Part shown: positions 16,800-27,101 of the stretch, piece by piece
Layout: every line of letters starts with the position of its first letter
How positions within the stretch are numbered: position 1 is the first letter of the stretch
From: an uncultured Lachnospiraceae bacterium
GTDB taxonomy: Bacteria > Bacillota > Clostridia > Lachnospirales > Lachnospiraceae
Assembly (NCBI GenBank): GCA_947652735.1
Contig: CANTEG010000004.1
Span: 141,601-205,600, forward strand
Direction: 5' to 3'
DNA length: 64,000 nt
Made by a program: the position numbers and the translations under genes
The notes under the pieces: model-generated
Seen by the model: the letters and a program-made list of their open reading frames with translations, nothing else
Told to the model about the DNA's origin: nothing
Databases searched by the model: none

Positions 16800-19700
16800 T
16801 TACACGTTAAGCCACTTGTTCAGCGTTGCTATAACCTGCTTTATATCTAACGGCTTTGCGATATGATGGTTCATACCTGCCCTCATCGCAAACCGTACAT
16901 CCTCTGCAAATGCGTTTGCAGTTAATGCTATAATCGGAATGTCCTTCAAATCCTCCCTGTCATCCGTAGCTCTGATTTGTTTTGCCGCCTCATAGCCATC
17001 CATAATCGGCATTTGGATATCCATAAACACAAGGTCATAATGGTTTGGCTCCGTCTCCATAAGCTCCGTTACCGCTTCCTTGCCATCCCAGACATGATTC
17101 ACAAGAAGCCCCATACTCTCTAATATTTCTTTGGCAATTTCTGCATTGATTTCATTGTCCTCCACAAGCAGAATTCTTTTACCGTCAAACCTTGATTCTC
17201 CGACAATCTCTTTATAACTGCTGCTGCCATCCCCATCCCCGTTAATCAACCGCTTAAACAGATACGAAAGTCTTGATTTAAACACAGGCTTACTGATAAA
17301 ACCACTGACTCCTGCCCGCTTTGCCTTTTCTTCAATTTCAGACCAGTCATATGCAGACTGAATGATAATTGCAATGTCATCACCAACAATTTCACGAATA
17401 GCATCTATCGTCTCAACGCCATCCATTTTAGGCATTTTCCAGTCAAGTATGGCAGCAAAATAATGCTTGTCCTTGTCACATGCCTCTTTTATCTTTTCAA
17501 CTGCCTCCTGGCCGCTCAACACCCACTCACTGTCAATTCCCATTTCATCCAAAATCATACAGGTACTCTCGCAGGCATCCTTATTGTCATCAACAACAAG
17601 AACAGGTGATTTAATATACTCCTTAAAGGATACCGTATGGTCATCCTGAATCTGGAGATAAATGGTCACAATAAACTTGGAACCCTTGCCCTGCTCACTT
17701 TCAACCTTGATATCTCCGCCCATCATGCGGACAATATTTAACACGATGGAAAGCCCAAGCCCTGTTCCCTGCACATTGTTATCTTTCGTATCATTTTCGC
17801 GGGAAAACGGGTCAAACACATGGTCAATAAACTCTTTTGACATGCCAATACCATTATCCTCAAAAATAAATTCATAGCATGCCACACTCTGTTGATTGGT
17901 TTCTTTTTCCGTCACATAAAGATTTAATTTTCCGCCCTGAGGCGTATATTTAATGGAATTTCCCATAATGTTAAGAAACACCTGCTCAATATGCAGACTG
18001 TCACCTATCACATCATCATGCTGTATATCCTTAATATACACTTTAAATTCGTGATTCTTTGCCTCAATCTGGGGCTGGACGATATTCAGCATATTATCAA
18101 CAAGCTCCTGAAGGCTGAATTCCTCCTCTGCAAGCTCCATCTTACCCGATTCGATTTTGCTCATGTCAAGCACCTCATTAATAAGAGTAAGCAGGTGCTT
18201 GCCTGATGATGTAATTTTTTCCAGACAATCTTTTACCCGTTCCTTATCATCCATGTGTGCTGCCGCAATCGATGTCATTCCTATAATTGCATTCATCGGA
18301 GTTCGTATATCATGGCTCATACGCGACAAAAAATTTGACTTTGCCTGATTCGCACTGCTTGCCGCTTCGTATGCCTCCCGAAGTGCAACTTGTGCCATCT
18401 TTTCCCGTTCATACGATTTTTGGAGCATTTCCCAATCCCGTTTCGCACGTATTCTATACATCACAAAAAATAAAATCAACAGCAGAATAAAACCTATTAC
18501 CAAAGCCAAAGCAAGCACAATATTGTCAAACAGAAAATCCCGTAATGTATAGTTTGCTTCAACATAAGAATTTCTGACAAGCGAATCTCTGATTAGGGCA
18601 TCATCAATATTGTTTACACCTTTATTTATAATAGAATATAGTGTATTGTTACTGCGGTTTACGGCAAAGCAGAAATCTATAATTTCCTCCATCTCCGCCA
18701 CATGCAAATCTGAAAACTCATCATGCTCATTTAAGTATCTGTGTATAACATCACTGTTTACAAGCATGCATCCCACATCGCCTTTTTGAATTGCCGAAAG
18801 GCATTCTTTCCAGCTTTTATATACATATTGCTCAGAGTCCGGATAATTTACAGACAGATAAAATGACTGCTGGGGGCTTCCGTTATAAACCGCAACACGC
18901 TCATAAATGTCCTTGCTGTAATCTCCCTTATATACTACACTTACATGTGTACTTACAATTGAAATTGTCTGTGTATAGCCCTGGATTTCTGAGTACCATA
19001 AATCACCAAAGGTCGGAAATATAAGATCAAGTTCTCCATCCTTTAATGCCTGTATCATAACATCATAATCATCATAGCTTCTACTCGTAAAGCTCGTTCC
19101 CATATATTCTGACAGATAATCTAAAAGCTCTGGAAGTATTCCTGTCATTTCACCACTTTGTTCATCTTTATCACAAAACGGCATATACTCATTTAAATAT
19201 CCTACTCTTATCTCATTGTGCTCCTCAAGCCATTTCTTTTCTTCCTCATTTAAGTCCCTTTGCACGGTGCTCCTGTTATAATACTTATCCTCAAGCCTTG
19301 AAATATAGAAAGGAAAATCAGACGATATTTCTCTTTGTGCCGCATTTAATTCCTGCAATATATCCTTTCGGTTCCTATTAACGGCAAAATAGTAATCATA
19401 CGTACCGATATTAAATACTTTACTGTACCCCTCCATTCCGTCATTTTCCACGGTGACGATACCGTCCAGCTCACCATTTTCCACTGCCTGCTTTCGCTCC
19501 TCAAGCCCCTCATAGGAAATGGTTTCACATGTAATGTCATTTTCCTTGGCAAACTTTTCTACCAGCTTGGACATATAAGTGTTATTCTTTACACCGATAC
19601 GTTTTCCGTCCAGCACCTCCGGGCTTCCCTCTAAACTTATCGGGCTGTCATTTGGCACATATATATAATATGTTTCACCGCCCATCGGATACTCAGAAAA

Positions 19701-20102
19701 CAGCATGGAAGACTCCCTGCCTGCGTCCTTTGTAACCATTGCCATAATATCTACATCACCATTTAAAAGCTTTTGGTATATCTCATCCCAGCTTCCGTAT
19801 TCATACTCATAAATCCAGCCTGTATATTTTGCAATTTCCTGATAATACTCATATGAATATCCCTGCTTTCTCTCATTATCACTTACAACCTGACCAACAT
19901 TATCATGGTAATATCCAACACGTACAACCTTTCCTTCCGTGCCTGACTCATCATCCTTGGCATCCTCTGTTGCTACACTTTCTGCCTGTACGTTTTTACA
20001 AGGATATGAACAAACCAGCAAACAAACAACCAAAAAGGTTACTATGCTTTTTATATATATGTTGTTACATATTTTTCTTTTTCCAGTCTTCAGCAGTCTC
20101 AT
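16800..20102 (-). CDS. BvgS-like hybrid histidine kinase with two periplasmic-binding-type sensor domains
   Basis: Product of 1100 residues from ATG 20102 (AAAGGAGGATTAC). Order: signal/anchor helix; two SBP_bac_3-like solute-binding domains (about 50-290 and 290-520; VRVGYYHDN and IRVGYLNEY start each); a membrane helix near 530-555 (LALALVIGFILLLILF); HisKA with SRMSHDIRTPMNAI; HATPase with NIMGNSIKY and DNGIGM; two receiver domains with VVDDNKD...ILDWKMPKMDG and LVEDNEIN...FMDIQMPIMDG. No Hpt domain follows, so an unlinked phosphotransfer protein is likely. It probably senses an amino acid or similar small solute outside. It starts 43 nt after the upstream hybrid kinase gene. Confidence 0.92.
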   Translation of the reverse strand: MRLLKTGKRKICNNIYIKSIVTFLVVCLLVCSYPCKNVQAESVATEDAKDDESGTEGKVVRVGYYHDNVGQVVSDNERKQGYSYEYYQEIAKYTGWIYEYEYGSWDEIYQKLLNGDVDIMAMVTKDAGRESSMLFSEYPMGGETYYIYVPNDSPISLEGSPEVLDGKRIGVKNNTYMSKLVEKFAKENDITCETISYEGLEERKQAVENGELDGIVTVENDGMEGYSKVFNIGTYDYYFAVNRNRKDILQELNAAQREISSDFPFYISRLEDKYYNRSTVQRDLNEEEKKWLEEHNEIRVGYLNEYMPFCDKDEQSGEMTGILPELLDYLSEYMGTSFTSRSYDDYDVMIQALKDGELDLIFPTFGDLWYSEIQGYTQTISIVSTHVSVVYKGDYSKDIYERVAVYNGSPQQSFYLSVNYPDSEQYVYKSWKECLSAIQKGDVGCMLVNSDVIHRYLNEHDEFSDLHVAEMEEIIDFCFAVNRSNNTLYSIINKGVNNIDDALIRDSLVRNSYVEANYTLRDFLFDNIVLALALVIGFILLLILFFVMYRIRAKRDWEMLQKSYEREKMAQVALREAYEAASSANQAKSNFLSRMSHDIRTPMNAIIGMTSIAAAHMDDKERVKDCLEKITSSGKHLLTLINEVLDMSKIESGKMELAEEEFSLQELVDNMLNIVQPQIEAKNHEFKVYIKDIQHDDVIGDSLHIEQVFLNIMGNSIKYTPQGGKLNLYVTEKETNQQSVACYEFIFEDNGIGMSKEFIDHVFDPFSRENDTKDNNVQGTGLGLSIVLNIVRMMGGDIKVESEQGKGSKFIVTIYLQIQDDHTVSFKEYIKSPVLVVDDNKDACESTCMILDEMGIDSEWVLSGQEAVEKIKEACDKDKHYFAAILDWKMPKMDGVETIDAIREIVGDDIAIIIQSAYDWSEIEEKAKRAGVSGFISKPVFKSRLSYLFKRLINGDGDGSSSYKEIVGESRFDGKRILLVEDNEINAEIAKEILESMGLLVNHVWDGKEAVTELMETEPNHYDLVFMDIQMPIMDGYEAAKQIRATDDREDLKDIPIIALTANAFAEDVRFAMRAGMNHHIAKPLDIKQVIATLNKWLNV

Positions 20103-20145
20103 GTAATCCTCCTTTATAAGTAAAATACAATATAAAGTCAATGAA

Positions 20146-22956
20146 TCAGCCAAGAATGTTCGCCAATGCCGCAAACAGCTTTTTCACGTCAATCGGCTTG
20201 GCAATATGTCCGTTCATTCCACTCTTTAATGCATTTTCCTTATCTTCTTCAAACGCATTCGCTGTCATTGCCAAAATTGGTATAGCCGCCAGACATTTAT
20301 TATTCAATGCACGGATTTCCCTTGTCGCATCATAACCATTTTTTACAGGCATCTGCACGTCCATAAGTACAAGCTTATACTGTCCTGGTTCTGATGCTTT
20401 TATCATATCAACTGCAATTTGTCCATTATTTGCAATATCAATCTCAAATCCTGCATTCTCCAAAATTTCCTTAGCAATTTCCTGATTCAGCTCATTATCC
20501 TCTGCCAGCAAAATTCTGATTCCCTTAAACCGTTCTACATCATTTTCAGCATTCGGTGCTTGATTTTCTGTTGCACTGACATCTGAATAAAAACAATTTG
20601 AAATGCCATGTGCAGATTGCTCCTCCCCTGCCATATCATTCAGTCGGAACGTAAATGATATGGTGGTTTTGGTGCCGACTCCCTGTTCACTTTCCACAAC
20701 AATGGAGCCATTCATCATATCCACAATATTTTTTGTGATAGCCATACCGAGTCCTGTTCCCTGAATTCCGCTTATGGTTGTATTTTTTTCACGCTCAAAC
20801 GGTTCGAAAATACGGTTCAAATATTCCCTGCTCATACCAATTCCAGTATCCTCAACACAAAATTGATAACCGGCATATCCTGCACTTGCCCCTGTTTTTT
20901 CTTCTATACGCAGATGTACTGTGCCGCCCTGATTTGTATATTTAATGGAATTACTAATTATATTCAACAGAACCTGATTCAGTCTTAATTTGTCGCAATA
21001 CACCTCTCCATCCGATACTGCCGCAGTATCCACAATAAAGTTGAGACGTTTTTCATTTATATTTGGCTGGACAATATCACTTAACTCCTGTGCAATATCG
21101 ATTATGTTGCAGGACACTTCCTCAATCTGCATCTTTCCGCTCTCAATACGGCTCATATCCAACACATCATTGATAAGCTCCAGCAAATGATTTCCTGATG
21201 AAGTGATTTTCTCTAAATATTCCTGCACCTTTTCCTTGTCCCCAATGTGGTTGAGTGCAAGTGAAGTAAAGCCCACAATTGCATTCATAGGTGTTCTTAT
21301 GTCATGTGACATATTTGACAAAAATGCACTTTTTGCCTTGTTCGCCATATTTGCCTGCGCCAAAGCATTTTCCAGAAGCTTTTTTTGCTCCATTTCATTT
21401 CGTATTTCCTCGTCAACATTACGGATACCAAGAACAATGCTGTGGCTATCCTCACCCTGTCCTGCACGAACCACCTTGATTTCATGGTATTTTATTTCAC
21501 CATTTACAAGTGCACGGTAATTTACACTGAATGTTTTTCGTCTTTCCAGTTCTTTTTTAATATTTTCCTTTGAACATACCTGCAAAAGCAATTCTCTGTC
21601 ATCCGCATGGACGAAGTTTTCAATATAACTGCCCATGCTTTCCTTTAATGAAATATCATCTGTAAAGTCACTTCCAAATGCGTATTTACTCTCCTCATCC
21701 ACTCTTAAAATCGTGCCCGCTTCCGTGTCAAGAGCGAAGTACAATACCAGTTTAAAATCTATACTAAGAGCCTTGACAAGCTCTCTCTGGTGTCGTTCAT
21801 TTTCTTCTTCTTTCAGCTTTTGTGCCGTTACATCCAAGAGAAAACGACGGTAAAACATTTCCCCATTTTCTTCCAGCAGTTCAATATTTCCCATAACATG
21901 AAGGATTTCTCCCGCCTTATGTAATACCCGATACTCTATGCTTACACTGTCCCCCGCCTTTTTAAGCTTACTCATACAGTCCCGAAGAATCGGTTTATCC
22001 TCATCCATAACTGTGGACGCTACCATTTGAAATCCATCGGACACAAGCTCACTCAAAGTTTCATATCCAAGAATGTTTAGTGCCGCCTGATTGATACTTA
22101 ATATACGCGAGCCATCTACCGTGTGATAAATAACGCCGCACTCCAATGTATTGAAAATCGTTTCCAGCGTATGGTTCTTTTTTACAATTTCTTCCTCATA
22201 AGCACGCTCCTGTGTAATATCGATACCGACCCCGGATGTTCCCATTACACTTCCGTCCCAATCATACAAAGGGGCCTTGTAGGTTGTCATAAGCCGCATA
22301 TCATCCCCTGTTTTCACAGTTTCTTCGGATACGCACACAGTTTGTTTTTCCATTACCTCCCTGTCCGACGCCATGCAGTCATTTCCTTCATTTTCAGGGT
22401 CATCCGGCTCCACATCCCAAATATAATAGTGGTCCCTGCCCTCTACCTGCTCCCTTGTTTTATTTACAGTCTTGCAGAAACTGTCATTGACCTTCTTATG
22501 TATTCCCTCTTTATCCTTATACCAAATCAAATTCGGCACACTGTTAATCGTTGCCTCCAAATATTGATTTGTCTGCCAAAAGTCCGTACTCATTTTATAA
22601 GTCTGCTGCCATCTTACAAAACGGAATTCTGCTTCTTCCCCTGTCATTGGAAGTGTCCATATATCCGTAACCGATGATATGCTGTCTGACAAATCATGAA
22701 TCATAGTTTTATCCGCCAATAAAATAAGCTGCGTGCTTTCGCTTTTATTTTTTATAAAACTTCGCACTGCATCACAATCAGTCATATTCTGCATATTTAC
22801 AAAAACAACGTCTGCATCCGCCAATAATTTTTCATCCAATATCCTGTTTTCAACAAAATTGTGGGTAAAATGTTCCAGTGGTTTAATTTTCTTAATAACA
22901 TCAAATGACGTACACGAATCACCTATTAAAAATATACAAAGCCGACAATTATACAT
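20146..22956 (-). CDS. PAS-domain hybrid histidine kinase
   Basis: The 936-residue product starts after GGAGGCATTTGGGG. Its first 110 residues resemble a divergent receiver domain (ADVVFVNMQN at the acceptor strand). PAS domains follow at about 130-240 (SVPNLIWYKDKEG), 260-370 (LECGVIYHTVDG) and 390-500. Then come HisKA (SNMSHDIRTPMNAIVG, about 550), HATPase (NIISNSIKYT, DTGIGMSREY) and one receiver domain (LAEDNELN, LMDVQMPVKNG). No membrane helix is visible, so it senses a cytoplasmic cue. With the next gene it forms a two-kinase operon; the two could share a phosphotransfer partner. Confidence 0.92.
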   Translation of the reverse strand: MYNCRLCIFLIGDSCTSFDVIKKIKPLEHFTHNFVENRILDEKLLADADVVFVNMQNMTDCDAVRSFIKNKSESTQLILLADKTMIHDLSDSISSVTDIWTLPMTGEEAEFRFVRWQQTYKMSTDFWQTNQYLEATINSVPNLIWYKDKEGIHKKVNDSFCKTVNKTREQVEGRDHYYIWDVEPDDPENEGNDCMASDREVMEKQTVCVSEETVKTGDDMRLMTTYKAPLYDWDGSVMGTSGVGIDITQERAYEEEIVKKNHTLETIFNTLECGVIYHTVDGSRILSINQAALNILGYETLSELVSDGFQMVASTVMDEDKPILRDCMSKLKKAGDSVSIEYRVLHKAGEILHVMGNIELLEENGEMFYRRFLLDVTAQKLKEEENERHQRELVKALSIDFKLVLYFALDTEAGTILRVDEESKYAFGSDFTDDISLKESMGSYIENFVHADDRELLLQVCSKENIKKELERRKTFSVNYRALVNGEIKYHEIKVVRAGQGEDSHSIVLGIRNVDEEIRNEMEQKKLLENALAQANMANKAKSAFLSNMSHDIRTPMNAIVGFTSLALNHIGDKEKVQEYLEKITSSGNHLLELINDVLDMSRIESGKMQIEEVSCNIIDIAQELSDIVQPNINEKRLNFIVDTAAVSDGEVYCDKLRLNQVLLNIISNSIKYTNQGGTVHLRIEEKTGASAGYAGYQFCVEDTGIGMSREYLNRIFEPFEREKNTTISGIQGTGLGMAITKNIVDMMNGSIVVESEQGVGTKTTISFTFRLNDMAGEEQSAHGISNCFYSDVSATENQAPNAENDVERFKGIRILLAEDNELNQEIAKEILENAGFEIDIANNGQIAVDMIKASEPGQYKLVLMDVQMPVKNGYDATREIRALNNKCLAAIPILAMTANAFEEDKENALKSGMNGHIAKPIDVKKLFAALANILG

Positions 22957-23112
22957 AACCCCAAATGCCTCCTATATCTTACTGTAAATAACTCATATAT
23001 CTTAAATTTCTGTCTTTCAGATAAAAGAACCCATAATGATATATTAACAATTGGAAAAATCCCTGTCAACAGTTTGATTAATGCAATGGGTATATTTTGG
23101 GGCTGAGTTGTG

Positions 23113-23688
23113 TCAAATATTTTGTTGCCTGCACAGCCTTATAAAATTTTCGTGAATTCTAGTGTCATCATTTAGTTCCGGATGAAAGGATAATGCAATC
23201 TGATTTTTATACTGCACAGCCACAATGCGGTCATCCACCGAAGCAAGAACCAAAGTGCCCGCACCTGCTACCGTCACAAAGGGAGCACGTATAAATGTCA
23301 TTGGAACATTGCCCAAAACATCATATGCACTTTCCGTGTAAAAGCTGCCAAGCTGCCTGCCATAGGCATTTCTTCTTACGGTGATTGGCATTGTTGCAAA
23401 ATATGTCTGCTCCTGTCCTTCAATTTTCCCAGCCAGCAAAATCATACCTGCACATGTTGCAAGAACAGGCATACCATCATTTATCATGCCAAGCATTGGT
23501 TCATACAAGCCAAGCTCCCTAAGCAGCTTTCCCTGAACGGTACTCTCCCCACCAGGGAGAATAAGACCGTCAAACGGTTCCTCTATATCCTCCTTGCAAC
23601 GGATTTCCTTACACACGACTCCAAGCCCCTTTAGTATCGCCTCATGTTCAACAAACGCACCCTGTACAGCTAAAATACCTATCTTCAT
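23113..23688 (-). CDS. pdxT: Pyridoxal 5-phosphate synthase glutaminase subunit PdxT
   Basis: Product of 191 residues from ATG 23688; a GAGGGG site precedes it and an ATG at 23691 is also possible. Class I glutamine amidotransferase features are present: GGESTVQGKL, nucleophile Cys in LATCAGMILLAG, and His/Glu in SFHPEL. It releases ammonia from glutamine and channels it to PdxS for de novo PLP synthesis. It overlaps the stop of pdxS by a few bases, so translation is coupled. Confidence 0.95.
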   Translation of the reverse strand: MKIGILAVQGAFVEHEAILKGLGVVCKEIRCKEDIEEPFDGLILPGGESTVQGKLLRELGLYEPMLGMINDGMPVLATCAGMILLAGKIEGQEQTYFATMPITVRRNAYGRQLGSFYTESAYDVLGNVPMTFIRAPFVTVAGAGTLVLASVDDRIVAVQYKNQIALSFHPELNDDTRIHENFIRLCRQQNI

Positions 23689-24560
23689 CATTTGCCCCTC
23701 TCTGCCATAAGAAGCTGGATTTCCTGTTCGTTGATGCCCACCATAGCCTCCCCAATATCCGCTGATAATTCTGCAATCATTTTGGCATCCCTGTAATTTG
23801 TAACCGCCTGGACAATTGCATTTGCCCGTTTTTCAGGATTTCCCGATTTGAAAATACCTGAACCGACAAATACCCCCTCCGCACCAAGCTGCATCATAAG
23901 TGCAGCATCAGCAGGTGTTGCAACTCCTCCTGCCGCAAAGTTCACAACAGGAAGCCTTCCGTTTTCATGTACATAGCTTACAAGCTCATATGGCACCTTA
24001 AGCTCCTTTGCCTCCTCAAACAGCTCATCCTCACGCATAGATGTAATTTTTTGTATGGCACTGTTCATCATTCTCATATGACGTACCGCCTGAACAATAT
24101 CTCCTGTTCCCGGCTCTCCCTTTGTACGAATCATAGCAGCACCCTCATTAATTCTGCGCAGCGCCTCTCCCAAATCCCTTGCACCACACACAAAAGGAAC
24201 CTGAAACTCCCTCTTATTTATGTGATATATATCATCAGCAGGCGACAGTACCTCGCTCTCATCAATGTAGTCAATTTCAATTGCCTGAAGCACCTGTGCC
24301 TCAACAAAATGTCCTATCCTGCATTTTGCCATAACAGGAATGGAAACTGCCTCCTGAATTCCACGTATCATTTTCGGGTCACTCATCCTTGATACCCCAC
24401 CTGCCGCACGTATATCGGCAGGAATACGCTCTAATGCCATAACCGCACAAGCTCCCGCATTTTCTGCAATTTTTGCCTGTTCAGGGGTTGTTACATCCAT
24501 AATTACCCCACCCTTTAACATTTGTGCAAGCTGTTTGTTTAATTCGTATCTGTTTTCCAT
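23688..24560 (-). CDS. pdxS: Pyridoxal 5-phosphate synthase subunit PdxS
   Basis: The 290-residue product is a standard PdxS TIM barrel. It has [17 protein letters not shown] at the start, the catalytic Lys in [14 protein letters not shown], and the phosphate-binding [11 protein letters not shown] and [11 protein letters not shown]. PdxS condenses ribose 5-phosphate, glyceraldehyde 3-phosphate and ammonia from PdxT into PLP. The start follows AGGAGG. Its ribosome-binding site lies in one arm of an inverted repeat (see 24565-24616). Confidence 0.96.
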   Translation of the reverse strand: MENRYELNKQLAQMLKGGVIMDVTTPEQAKIAENAGACAVMALERIPADIRAAGGVSRMSDPKMIRGIQEAVSIPVMAKCRIGHFVEAQVLQAIEIDYIDESEVLSPADDIYHINKREFQVPFVCGARDLGEALRRINEGAAMIRTKGEPGTGDIVQAVRHMRMMNSAIQKITSMREDELFEEAKELKVPYELVSYVHENGRLPVVNFAAGGVATPADAALMMQLGAEGVFVGSGIFKSGNPEKRANAIVQAVTNYRDAKMIAELSADIGEAMVGINEQEIQLLMAERGK

Positions 24561-24564
24561 AAAA

Positions 24565-24616
24565 AATCGGACCTCCTAGTCTCTTTATAATATAGTGAAA
24601 CCAGTATAGTCCGATT
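24565..24616 (-). promoter_or_regulatory. Inverted repeat covering the pdxS ribosome-binding site
   Basis: AATCGGAC (minus-strand 24616-24609) and GTCCGATT (24572-24565) are perfect 8-bp arms 36 nt apart. The second arm directly follows AGGAG and runs into TTTTT before the ATG. It could act as leader attenuator, translation control element or operator. Confidence 0.4.
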
Positions 24617-24663
24617 GTGGCATTATTAAAATATCCATTTTATATAATTTTATTATGGTCAGT

Positions 24664-25947
24664 TTACAAGACAGCTTTAAAACCGTTCTCCAAATCTGCT
24701 AATATATCATCAATGTGCTCTGTTCCTATGGACAGTCGTATGGTGTTAGGCTTAATTCCCTGATCCGCAAGTTCCTCTTCATTAAGCTGGGAATGGGTGG
24801 TTGTAGCAGGATGAATCACCAGACTCTTTACATCAGCCACATTTGCAAGCAGTGAGAAAATTTTCAAATTGTCAATAAATTTGTGAGCTTCCTCCTGACC
24901 GCCCTTAATTTCAAATGTAAATATGGATGCCCCACCGTTCGGGAAGTATTTTTCATATAATGCATGGTTCGGATGGGACGCAATCGATGGATGGTTGACA
25001 TGCTCCACCTGCGGATGCTTTTCCAAAAACTCCACAACCTTCTTTGTATTTTCTGCATGACGCTCCAATCTCAGTGAAAGTGTCTCCACGCCCTGAAGAA
25101 GCAAAAATGCATTAAATGGTGATATTGCCGCACCTGTATCCCGAAGCAGAATAGCACGAATATATGTAACAAATGCAGCAGGACCTGCCGCGTCCACAAA
25201 TGATACACCGTGGTAGCTTGGATTTGCCTCTGCTATTGGTCCATATTTTCCACTTGCTTTCCAGTCAAATTTTCCCGAATCAACAATAATTCCACCTAAT
25301 GTTGTGCCGTGTCCGCCAATAAACTTTGTGGCAGAATGCACAACAATATCTGCTCCATGCTCAATCGGACGGATTAAATACGGTGTTCCGAATGTATTGT
25401 CAATCACAAGCGGCAGTCCGTTTTGATGGGCAATTTCCGCAATTGCATCAATGTCAGGAATATCGCTGTTTGGATTTCCCAAAGTTTCCAGATAGATTGC
25501 CTTTGTATTTGGCAAAATTGCCGCCTTTACCGCCTCAAGGTCATGTACATCCACAAATGTGGTTGATACACCATACTGTGGCAGTGTGTGTGCAAGCAGA
25601 TTATAACTTCCACCGTAAATTGTTTTCTGTGATACAATGTGATCGCCTGCCTGTGCCAATGCCTGAATTGTATATGTAATGGCCGCTGCCCCTGAGGCAA
25701 GTGCCAGTGCTGCCACGCCGCCCTCAAGTGCCGCCAGTCTCTTTTCCAAAACATCCTGTGTAGAATTTGTAAGTCTTCCGTAAATATTTCCCGCATCAGA
25801 AAGATTAAATCTTGCTGCCGCGTGAGCAGAATTCTTAAATACATAGGAAGTGGTCTGGTAAATCGGTACTGCACGTGCGTCCGTTGCCGGATCCGGTTCT
25901 TCCTGTCCCACATGTAACTGAAGTGTCTCAAATTTGTAATTACTCAT
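24664..25947 (-). CDS. O-acetylhomoserine sulfhydrylase (MetY-like)
   Basis: Product of 427 residues from ATG 25947 (AAGAGGAAACC). It belongs to the Cys/Met PLP-dependent family: TLQLHVGQEEPD N-terminus, YGRLTNSTQDVLE, ASGAAAI, and PLP-binding Lys in VHSATKFIGGHG. The length and the HPATTTHSQL segment near the C-terminus fit O-acetylhomoserine aminocarboxypropyltransferase, which makes homocysteine or methionine precursors from O-acetylhomoserine and sulfide. A consensus promoter lies just upstream; no SAM riboswitch or T-box fits in the 140-nt gap. Confidence 0.92.
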   Translation of the reverse strand: MSNYKFETLQLHVGQEEPDPATDARAVPIYQTTSYVFKNSAHAAARFNLSDAGNIYGRLTNSTQDVLEKRLAALEGGVAALALASGAAAITYTIQALAQAGDHIVSQKTIYGGSYNLLAHTLPQYGVSTTFVDVHDLEAVKAAILPNTKAIYLETLGNPNSDIPDIDAIAEIAHQNGLPLVIDNTFGTPYLIRPIEHGADIVVHSATKFIGGHGTTLGGIIVDSGKFDWKASGKYGPIAEANPSYHGVSFVDAAGPAAFVTYIRAILLRDTGAAISPFNAFLLLQGVETLSLRLERHAENTKKVVEFLEKHPQVEHVNHPSIASHPNHALYEKYFPNGGASIFTFEIKGGQEEAHKFIDNLKIFSLLANVADVKSLVIHPATTTHSQLNEEELADQGIKPNTIRLSIGTEHIDDILADLENGFKAVL

Positions 25948-26002
25948 AACGGTTTCCTCTTTTCTTACAATATTTTCCTGTTGATTTCTAAAATCTATTT
26001 TC

Positions 26003-26031
26003 ATACTATCATAATAGGTTTATAATGTCAA
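26003..26031 (-). promoter_or_regulatory. SigmaA-type promoter of the MetY-like gene
   Basis: TTGACA (26026-26031) and TAGTAT (26003-26008) on the minus strand are 17 nt apart. It lies between the histidine-kinase stop at 26088 and the start at 25947, giving the gene its own transcript. Confidence 0.7.
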
Positions 26032-26087
26032 CTAAAATATGACAATTATTGGTGAATACTTATGTCGTTACATTTCAACCTTTTTCT

Positions 26088-27083
26088 TTACAACGAAAAG
26101 ATAAGCTCTATCCCAAACCCGGTTTCGTATGGTATGTATTTATCCAAACCAAGCTGCACGCATATTTTTTCCGCATACTGACGAACCAGATAAAGCCCCA
26201 TTCCCGTAGCCTTTTGCCTGTTTGGGTGTCCGCCCGTAAAGCCCTTGTCAAATATAAACGGAGTATCCTCAGGCGGCACGCCCTCGCCGTTGTTGTAAAT
26301 GCCAAGGTGCACCTTATCTTCCACACCATTTAACGAGATAAACAGTTCCCCCTCTTTTTCATCAGCATATTTAACCGCGTTATCTATAAGCTGTGACAGC
26401 ATAAAGAAAACAATCTTTCTGTCAGATACTACCTCAATCGGAGCTATCCCCGTATTGACCTTTATTTTTTTCTCCTCAAAAAATGGCTGATATTCCTGCA
26501 ACACTTCCATTATGCATCCATCCAATGAAAATTTGGAAAATTTAATGTCTGTGTGGTCTGTCTGCAACCTTGCATAAAACAATATTCTTTCCACATCTTC
26601 ATTTAACTGATGCGAAATATAATTCATCCGTGCATACACATATGGTGACATTTCATCCATATGATTATCAAGAACAAGCGTAGACAAGGCTAAGGGAGTT
26701 TTTGCCTCATGTACCCATGACTCAATATATTCACGATAAGACGCAAGCTCCACCGTTTTTTCATTAATCATGGCCGACTGCTCCACAAGCTTTTTATAAG
26801 CCATATCAATTACTGAACTTTCTCCAAGTCTTGTCACAAGCTCGTCCCTTACCCGTTCAGTTGGCGTATCCAAAAACTGCATCAGAATACGTTCGGTCTT
26901 TTGTCTGCGGTAGTAGTCCATGAAAATACCCATAACACACACTAACAACGTAAACAAAATAATAAACGGCACCATGTATTTCATTGCCTCACGCCGCATA
27001 ATCCAGATAACGAAAATAAATCCTAAATCTGTCAGTAAAAGCAACCCTATCCAATTTCCTGCCTGTTTTAAGTATCTTTTCAT
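26088..27083 (-). CDS. BceS-like sensor histidine kinase
   Basis: The 331-residue product has two N-terminal membrane helices with almost no outside loop (about 12-30 and 37-56), the mark of intramembrane-sensing kinases. The H-box is ESWVHEAKTPLALSTLV, then N-box LIDNAVKYADE and G-boxes GEGVPPED, GMGLYLVRQYA. Such kinases receive their signal from a BceAB-type transporter rather than binding peptide antibiotics themselves. The gene follows the response-regulator gene by 18 nt at the end of the four-gene module. Confidence 0.9.
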   Translation of the reverse strand: MKRYLKQAGNWIGLLLLTDLGFIFVIWIMRREAMKYMVPFIILFTLLVCVMGIFMDYYRRQKTERILMQFLDTPTERVRDELVTRLGESSVIDMAYKKLVEQSAMINEKTVELASYREYIESWVHEAKTPLALSTLVLDNHMDEMSPYVYARMNYISHQLNEDVERILFYARLQTDHTDIKFSKFSLDGCIMEVLQEYQPFFEEKKIKVNTGIAPIEVVSDRKIVFFMLSQLIDNAVKYADEKEGELFISLNGVEDKVHLGIYNNGEGVPPEDTPFIFDKGFTGGHPNRQKATGMGLYLVRQYAEKICVQLGLDKYIPYETGFGIELIFSL

Positions 27084-27101
27084 GTCCTGTTTTCCTTCTT
27101 C

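Noticed and set aside
25948-26087. A SAM riboswitch or T-box upstream of the MetY-like gene
   Set aside because: The promoter at 26003-26031 leaves a leader of only about 50 nt, too short for either element, and no conserved core is visible.
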